A program made the translations under genes and the position numbers. Under the pieces are notes generated by a model. It saw only the letters and a list, made by a program, of their open reading frames with translations, did not search any database and was not told the DNA's origin. A stretch of DNA of 64,000 nucleotides from Arenicola marina (taxonomy: Eukaryota > Annelida > Polychaeta > Arenicolidae), in NCBI GenBank assembly GCA_964019135.1, contig OZ025255.1:9610001-9674000 (forward strand), given 5' to 3'. Shown piece after piece: positions 56,833-64,000 of this stretch (position 1 is the stretch's first letter; the number at the start of each line of letters is the position of its first letter).

Positions 56833-58599
56833 CTGCGGTAAATATCCACGCCTGGAGATAATTATATACACATACAACAAGAGTCTTCTCGAAAATGAAA
56901 GGAAATAACGGTCGAAACATGGAAATAAATCTATGGAGGGACAAGCCTTCCGTCGTCCCTATATTCCGCCTTTTGCAAAGGCAGAGATCATATGACAATT
57001 GTAAATACCAATAATAATTTTTAACGAAACTAGCATAAAATAAATTGCTAATCCGATACAGTGTAATATATTTGAAGGTAGATGTCAATGACAATTCATC
57101 TGATACATGTATATGATATAACCCCATTTCATTGTTACAGGTAGTATTTTTAGGAAAAAAACACCAATATTTCATTTTATGGCAATTCATTCTCTAACTG
57201 TGAGAAACGTTAATATGGAGTGTCCGGGAGTGACATGTGCGCGAAGCGGTGGCGGCGGCTGGTGCCCTAGCCACCGGTCGCTAAGCCCCGCTCCCAGTCT
57301 CCTGATTGGCTGGCTCGGCTGAGCCAGAGATCGGGTGGGGGGGGGGGAGGGGACTGTCACCCCGGGGCTCCCTGGGGATGATCCAGCTAGGGTGGAGGGG
57401 AGACGTGCCAGGAAGCGAGAGGCAAGTAGTAGGATAGAAACTGTCGAACTTCACGGATGTAGTTTAATTGTACCTATAGAAATAAAATAGGCTAGAAAAG
57501 GTGGTGTATTGTTTCGGACGTAAAACCAGGATCTTCGGAATGGAATGTTGGTGTTTTAGGCCACTTTTGTGCCCAGGATCTTCGGATCCGGAAGTGTACG
57601 TGGGAGGGGCAAGGCCAGACACCCATACCCACACCCACGAACACCACAAATATATCTGAATCCAATATAATCACGAGCTCAGACTGCGAGACATGGCGAT
57701 GTGACTTAATGCTGCTCTCTGCAGCTCCTTAACCGAAACCTGACAGCATATGTCCATGCAACTCCTACCAAGAGATAATAGCTATAGTATCTCCAGCTAA
57801 ATATGCGACTCGATCTCCCCACCTCCTGCTTCTGGGCACTGGACGCTTTCTACCATTTGTAACATAATCTTCTCTCCACTTTTTGCTGATACCATACATG
57901 CGACTCCATACTCTATCCAATTCTGGCTGCAAAATGGGACCCTTTCAGGTCCATATTGCAAGATGTGATACTACATGTCAGTTCAAACTGTTAGAAGTGG
58001 CACTCAGATTCATACTGCAAGATATTACTCTTAGGTTTACAGGTTTGGTTACACACATTTCGGTTGTAACATAAAAACGCTGCATGATCATGGCCAGTAT
58101 TTTCAATGTTATGGATGTCATTACATTCATAACAAACCTCAACCATAAGCATCATATTCATCTAACTTTGCCATAGACATGCAAATTAACTTTCAGACAA
58201 AACCATGTACACCTAGCTTTCAAGGTGTCCTATTTATAGGTATTCTGATCGCTGCAGGTGTATTCCAAGGAATACATACAGGTACTTTGGCTCTTTGTAT
58301 ATACACTAAATCTTACTATAATACTGGTATAAAAAATATCAATAGATATTGAGCATACATATCATGTAAATGAGTGCAAATTGGGACAAAAACCATAAAT
58401 GTTTTGGGGATTTGGCACTACTGGTATATGTATCCAGTTTCTGTAGTGTACTGTGGTGATTCTAGCTAGTACTGCGCAGGCTGAGGGAGGGACAGGCAGA
58501 CGGTATAGGTGGGAGGGCTTGCTAGGTATACTGCCAATTTTGTGTGGATCTGAGAGGGAAAAGCAGTGAGCTGAGGCTACTGGGCTGGTGAGCCATCCA
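56833..58599. other. intergenic, nothing identified
   Basis: Unique sequence with a GC-rich patch at 57220-57430 (contains GATTGGCTGGCTCGGC) that could be a CpG-type promoter, but no adjoining gene is recognisable. Short ORFs lack protein-like features. Confidence 0.4.
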
Positions 58600-59174
58600 G
58601 GTAGGACCCATCCCGCCCTCGTCCTAAGCAAGGTCCGGTCCTGCTCTTTCTGCTGGCGCCTGCGTGATGCCTGCAGGAATCCACACCCCACACCCTCCAT
58701 TCTACCTGCCTGGTTTGGAGAGGTCCAGACCTCAAAAGCGAGGTCCAACTCTCAGTGGCTGGTGTAGGCAGGACACACCCCATCCCCTTCTCTTACCTGC
58801 CTGGTTTGGAGAGGCCGGACCTGCAATTGTGGGTCCAACTCCTATCAAGGGTAGTTTGTGTGACTCCCCCCATCCCCTCCTCAGCCTTTCCGATTTGACA
58901 AGGTCCGACCCTCTAGTTTTTAGCAAGGTCTGGAACCAACAATTGTAGGTTCTGCACTTCTAGCTTTGATGAACCATTCCATATATAAAGGGCTGGGATC
59001 TTGTAGAAAGGGGCTTTTTGAGATGAGGCTTTTATCTTAGACTTGGACTGGAACTTTGGAGAGGAATGAGATATTGTAGCTTGTGCGTGAGAGTCATGTA
59101 ATGTGTAGCCAAAGACACAGAATGTAAAGGTGAGCTCCCATCAGGGCTCACTACAAATGGTGTCAGAAATGCGG
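58600..59174 (+). mobile_element. LTR retrotransposon remnant: LTR end plus primer-binding-site-like motif
   Basis: A TATA box (CATATATAAAGGGCTGG, about 58980) is followed by about 170 bp ending CTCACTACA. Then, after AA, TGGTGTCAGAAATGCGG at 59158-59174 begins with TGG, as a tRNA-complementary primer-binding site must. The part upstream has two imperfect repeats (CTGCCTGGTTTGGAGAGG), as in an LTR U3. No gag or pol ORF follows, and the left LTR boundary is not defined. Confidence 0.45.
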
Positions 59175-59811
59175 AATTTGCTGGATTTCAATGAGCAAAA
59201 CTTTAATAGTGGACTGTGTAATCATGCTTATCATGTACTGTTATGTCAGGGCATGAAGTGGAAGACCTGACATGTGGACATCAAGGCACAGATTGTATAC
59301 TGTTATTTGATGCTGTCATGTTAAACACCTGATGGGTCTCTTGCATTATTACTTATAATTTAGATGTGATATGCAATACTATAATAATGAGTGTTATCTT
59401 TACATCACATAATGAACACTGAAAGTGATAAAATGGAAACAAAAACATATTCACCCTCCTATCTGAAAACACAGACAATGCAAACCAAAATTCTGAAAAT
59501 CAGATATTATATTTGACCACACATGTCAATAACGGAGCCAACAACTGGGGAATGGGGAGCATTTGGGCCATTTGTAATAGGTTCCGTAAGTGTGAGAAAC
59601 TAGGTCCAAGGCATTATTAATTACAGCAATCCAAGTCTTTACCTGCTACAATAACTTCATACAGAAATAGTACCGGGTTGGCAGGTACCAAGAACCATTT
59701 CCGGAAAACTACATATTATAAGCCGCCCCCGGACTTTGGCCTCTCAACTCCCCCTCCCTGCCCCCCCCCCTCCCCCCCGCTGCATATCTCTGCCTAATCC
59801 TGTCCCGCCAA

Positions 59812-60150
59812 CGCAACCAATTAATTGTTTATACAAGCAGTCGCGACTACTAACAACATTCACCTCTCCCTCTCCGATCACAACCTCTTATCAAGTGTTA
59901 TACCAGTGTCTGGCCCTCCTGGCCCCTACCAACCCAATTAATTGTTTATACAAGCAGTTGTGACTACTAACAACATTCATCTCTCTCTCTTCGATCGCAC
60001 CTCTTATCAAGTGTCACACCAGTAGCTGGCCCTCCTGGCCCCTACCAAGCCAATAAATTGTTGATACAAGCAGTCACGACTACTAACGACATTCACCTTT
60101 CCCTTTCCGATCACAGCTCTTATCAAGTGTCACACCAGTGGCTGGCTCTT
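59812..60150. repeat. 118-bp diverged repeat, 3 copies
   Basis: Each copy has AATTGTTTATACAAGCAGT, ACTACTAAC, CATTCACCTCTCCCT, CTCTTATCAAGTGT and CTGGCCCTCCTGGCCCCTAC in that order. Copies are about 85-90% alike. Intergenic. Confidence 0.88.
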
Positions 60151-62784
60151 AACTTATTGCATTTGGTGCGAGGCGGCAGCCATATCAATTTACATCACCT
60201 AAAACGTGGCCTCTGATCATTGGTGTAGAATAGGTGTGGGCGGAGTCGCGTGGCAGTAGTAATAAATAACATAACCTTAAGTAACTCATTGTTGGTCTTG
60301 ATTGCTACAGTAATACAATGCCTGGGAAAAGAACATCTTACGACGCAGCTTACAAGTTGAATTATCTCCACACTTTATGATGTTACGATGGAATAAATTA
60401 TTTTGGCACCACCGGTAATTTTTGTATTAAAAATTAATTAAAATTTGTTCTCAGAGAAGAACATGTTCTCTAGAGGTGGGCAGGGGCTCAGGCTGTAGAC
60501 TGATGCATATAATCTCTGTAGACAACCTTTCCTAGGTTTGATTGTAACCACCCAAACCAAACCCCCCTTTCCCCAGCATCCGAATTGGTTGGTAGCCAGA
60601 TTGAAGGGTGGCCAGGATACTTGTACTGCAGATAAGTAAAAATTTCCAAATGTGACTATTTTTTACCGAAACCTCCCCCATGTAAAATTTGATAGACTGG
60701 AACTGTAGTGTAGGTTAAATAGGCCAATCAATGAATCCACAATAATGTCAATCACTGGTAGGTGGGCATGGTAAGGCAGGAATCCAGGATAACACTTGTG
60801 GCCCCATACACTCCCCCCAGCCCACCCACCACGAAACCTCCACCACCACCAGGCTTTAGCTTCGTGAGACCCACTCTATTCCTTCATCATGTTCATGAGC
60901 ATTGCTTAGGTCGGTTCCAGTCTTCCAAATAATCAAACAGATTTCGCACTTGTACTTGTAGATCTATCTGTGACTGTGTTTGCAAGGCATTTTTATGGAA
61001 CAACGATATCCGATCTTTGTTTTGGCGAATGCTGGTATGCTGTTTTAAATACAATACACAGTTTCGCTCAGCCTTACAAAAAGGCCATGAACCACTTCTG
61101 ATAATATTAACTATGAACTAAAAGTAAAACCATCGTACGCTTACCAACATCAGTCTAATTTCGTCGTTTTGACAGCTGCGGTGGAATATCAACCTGCGCT
61201 GTCAAATAGGAGCGTACTGCTGATGTACGGTGTCTCACAGGGAATGATCTAAGCTTAACTAAATAATATAGTTATTTCTGCACAGGTGAAATAAGGATCA
61301 GTAAAATTATGTTATTAATTAAATGACACCTGCTCACGTTATAACATTGCTACGACGTTCATATTAAATATAATTTTTTTACCTTGAAAGAACACATCGA
61401 AAGGAAGAAGATTTTGTTTGTGTGGTTACAGCGTACGACAGAAGAGGGCACCATCAGTTGAGATACCTGCAGACAGATGACATAGAGTACGACATCACCC
61501 TGGCGTGCTACCACGGCGCTCCCCATTTGGTCTCATGCGTGATGAGCGCATGGCAAGCGTGCATGAAGCATAGGGACCACAGGGACCATATGACTGACAG
61601 AGACGGAGGTGTTCGCGTGGGGCAGGTAGAGGGGTGGGTGGGCAGAAAATTTGAAATACGACTGATTTGAAATTTGTAAACGATGCGTAGGGCCGGGTGA
61701 AACAGCCTGGTGTCCCCCCGGGGGGATGGGGGGGGGGGGGTGTAGGGGTTGTCATTCACATTAACAGATTAAGAACAACTGTAACATTTCATTAAAACTG
61801 TCATGGCAAACCTGCCAGAAAGGGTATTTTTTGCAACACTGCTTACCGTAAGTTGAAAGCCACATGCCCTACGTCACAAAATTGTGTGTAGTCACCGGCT
61901 TTTCACATCGTATTAGAGAGGTTGAGCAGGCTGCAGGATGAATTGTTTTGATAACTAAGTGATAAGAATACATTATTTTGCACTAATCTGGCCATAACGT
62001 GTAACAAATTTTGATCCCTACATGGTTTGGGGGGGAAACAATTACAACTCTTTGAACTGTTGAATGGGGGTATAAAGTCTCGTTCGCTTAGACTTCCGGT
62101 TTACTTATTTGGGGACAAACAAACGAAGCCTGTGTTTGGAACGAGTTTAGAATCTCTGCGCACACTGGTATCCTGATTATCTGTGACGTAGGCGTGACGT
62201 GTATGTTACGCAAAGAGAGAGACTGGGAACCAGACTACCTGCGCAAAAGCCAGGCGCCGAGGGGTGGGGAAGGCCTAGCGATATGATTAAGAATATTTAA
62301 GAAATATAACTTCACAAAACGAATAGATGACATATCTTTTATTCGTGTGCGCCATCACAATGACGAATATTTGTTACTACGAAAACGAGGCATTATGACG
62401 TCACACGGATTCTCCCCGGTGACAACGTTGGCGCAACGCTTCAAACAGAAAACTTACAAAAATAAAGAAACTTGGTCTTTTCGTGATCCAAAAGTGATAC
62501 GAAAACATCCAACTGGTCTTATTTTATCTTTACCATGTGGTTTAATGAGGCATCCGTGTGCTGTTACTCCATGCACTGCACATTTTGACAGCGGAATGGT
62601 TAAGTCGATCACTTGCTCTCTCAGTTCGTCTTGTGGCGAGTTCACTACACACCCTTGACGGCTAAATCGAGTGCGCCTCTCCTCTGCAGAGAGCGGTGTC
62701 TGCGGTGCGAACCGGAAACATCCACAGCCAAATAAAGAGAAATAAACAAATCGGAGTTTTGACGCATATCTACAACAAAACACA
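60151..62784. other. intergenic region upstream of COMMD10
   Basis: No convincing gene. A short ORF at 62347-62655 and others lack family resemblance. The COMMD10 promoter presumably lies in the last few hundred bases, without a TATA box that I can see. Confidence 0.4.
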
Positions 62785-64000
62785 ATGGCAATGTTCTCAG
62801 CAACAGTAACGTATGTGTTGGGAAATCCTGCATGTAGCACTCTTGTCAGCTTGTGACCATCTGTGGGTGAAAGCAGATTAGCCCTAGGCCTAGCTGATAA
62901 CAGATAAGGGGCTAAGTTTTTACCTTTTTACGGCGCCTTTTACTTTTACCAACTAGATCTATATATGAGGTTTGATATTTGTTAATAACAAAAGACAAAG
63001 ACACACCCCCTCTCATCCCTCTTCCTCCACTGCCATCCTCCCTCAGCCAGCAGCTCAATAACCACCACAAGCATTCTCATTGGCCTGGAGCGCCTGCCCC
63101 CCCCCCACCCCCCCTCCTCCCTCAGCCAGAAGCTCAATAACAAATACAAGCATTCTCATTGACCTAGAGCACCCCCCCTCACCCCCCTACCTGTCTCAGC
63201 GTGCAGGTAAGATCTTAGCCCCCTAGCTGTAAGTGTAACTTGGTTACTTTGACTACAGGATGTTTTGTTTTGTAGATGCTGTAATTAATAGTAATTTTTA
63301 ATCCCACCTCCCCCCCTCCCCTACCCCCTCTCTCCTCAGCAGTCAAATTATCTCGCAGTCAAATCATCCCGCAGTCAAAGTGGGCCTACACCGGATCAGA
63401 GGGCACAGCCTTTTTGTCTGATAGCAGCGAGGGGGTGGTGATAACCACTTCTGGATTCTACAAAAATGTGATGAAGACCACAGGGTTAACCTAATTTTTG
63501 TTTTTTTAGAAACTTCTGATATAATGCAATTCTATGCATTATCTTTATTTAGAAATTTTTTTCAGCATCAAAAAGGCTGTTAAGCTGATAAATGAACTTG
63601 AGTCATCCAAGTTTCCTTTGTTATTGACCAGACTGTTACAGAAGCTTCATGTAAAGGTAGGTTTATAGGTGTTTGCAATTGTGGTGTATCCTAAAATCTT
63701 TAAAAGGAAGTGATTACCATTGTCAATAATAAATGTAGCATATGATTATATCAGGGATATTTACAACCATTGATGTAGCTATAGATTATACCACAATCTC
63801 TGATGTAACCATAGATTATACCACAATCTCTGATGTAACCAAAGATTATTCCACAATCCTTGATGTAACTACAGATTGTTCCACAATCCTTGATGTAACC
63901 AATGACTACTATAATCTTTGATGCAGCTTAGGTACAGCAGTTTTCAATGTTTTGAAATGTATATTGACAGGATGAACGTGCATTTTCGGAAGAAGAAGAG
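62785..64000 (+). CDS. COMMD10: COMM domain-containing protein 10, 5' part (runs off the window)
   Basis: COMMD proteins form a ring within the Commander complex (endosomal recycling) and modulate NF-kB. Exons: 62785-62810 (MAMFSATV plus a split Thr, donor GTATGT), 63566-63656 ([20 protein letters not shown], then [10 protein letters not shown]) and 63971-64000+ ([10 protein letters not shown]). Phases agree. The sequence lines up with human COMMD10, where MKKAVSLIN, FPRLLTRILQKLHLK and SFSEEEEE occupy the same positions. The helical N-terminal domain is seen; the COMM domain itself is beyond the window. The first exon is short and chosen by start context, phase and donor, so it is less certain than the other two. 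Confidence 0.85.
63030..63170. repeat. about 79-bp duplication in COMMD10 intron 1
   Basis: CCTCCCTCAGCCAGCAGCTC to the CATTCTCATTGGCCT end recurs with a few substitutions, separated by a C-rich run. Confidence 0.8.
63765..63925. repeat. 30-bp array in COMMD10 intron 2, about 5 copies
   Basis: TGATGTAACCATAGATTATA plus CCACAATCTC repeated with minor variation. It stops about 45 bp before the exon 3 acceptor and does not include it. Confidence 0.88.

Noticed and set aside
61422..61670. 82-codon ORF upstream of COMMD10
   Set aside because: No recognisable domain, low-complexity C-terminal end, and no splice connection.

Overview
The window is metazoan nuclear DNA: intron-rich genes with GT/AG junctions, tRNA-derived SINEs, an LTR remnant, and tandem arrays that fill roughly a third of the sequence by my count. 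Gene content and the very unusual repeats that sit on splice junctions point to a lancelet (Branchiostoma-like cephalochordate). This is an inference; no species-diagnostic gene is present.

Layout. 1-2318 is a 31-bp array followed by an orphan terminal exon (+, 2353-2460). Arrays at 2.9-3.7 kb and 5.6-7.2 kb follow. A NEIL1-type DNA glycosylase gene runs on the minus strand (11026 to about 7225). Divergent from it, a plus-strand gene (11968-23119, 10 coding exons, 786 aa) encodes a protein with three CCCH zinc fingers, an RWD-like region and a CHY zinc finger. Converging on that is a complete bifunctional peptidylglycine alpha-amidating monooxygenase gene, PAM (minus, 48999 to 26918). I could assemble it into 21 coding exons of 3420 nt (1139 aa), with all copper and zinc ligands, a transmembrane segment and a cytosolic tail. 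From 49 to 62.8 kb is repeat-rich intergenic DNA, including a 2.65-kb 42-bp array that is open on both strands, SINEs and an LTR fragment. The window ends inside the 5' part of COMMD10 (+, from 62785).

The main discovery is structural. At least six splice junctions in two neighbouring genes are the exact edge of a minisatellite whose unit contains the last or first nucleotides of the exon plus the splice site itself. They are the donors of CCCH-gene introns 6 and 8, PAM intron 3 donor, PAM intron 11 acceptor, PAM intron 18 donor, and PAM intron 15 donor (partial exon copies). The intron 18 acceptor and introns 1-2 look like weaker or decayed versions. The spliceosome must therefore choose the real junction among dozens of identical copies. 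From memory, minisatellites on exon-intron boundaries have been reported in amphioxus under the name 'mirages', so the class may be known, but the density here is remarkable.

The genes have no shared pathway: base-excision repair (NEIL1), an RNA/zinc-binding protein of unknown role, neuropeptide amidation (PAM) and Commander/COMMD trafficking (COMMD10). Most long ORFs in the window are artefacts of arrays whose unit is a multiple of three.
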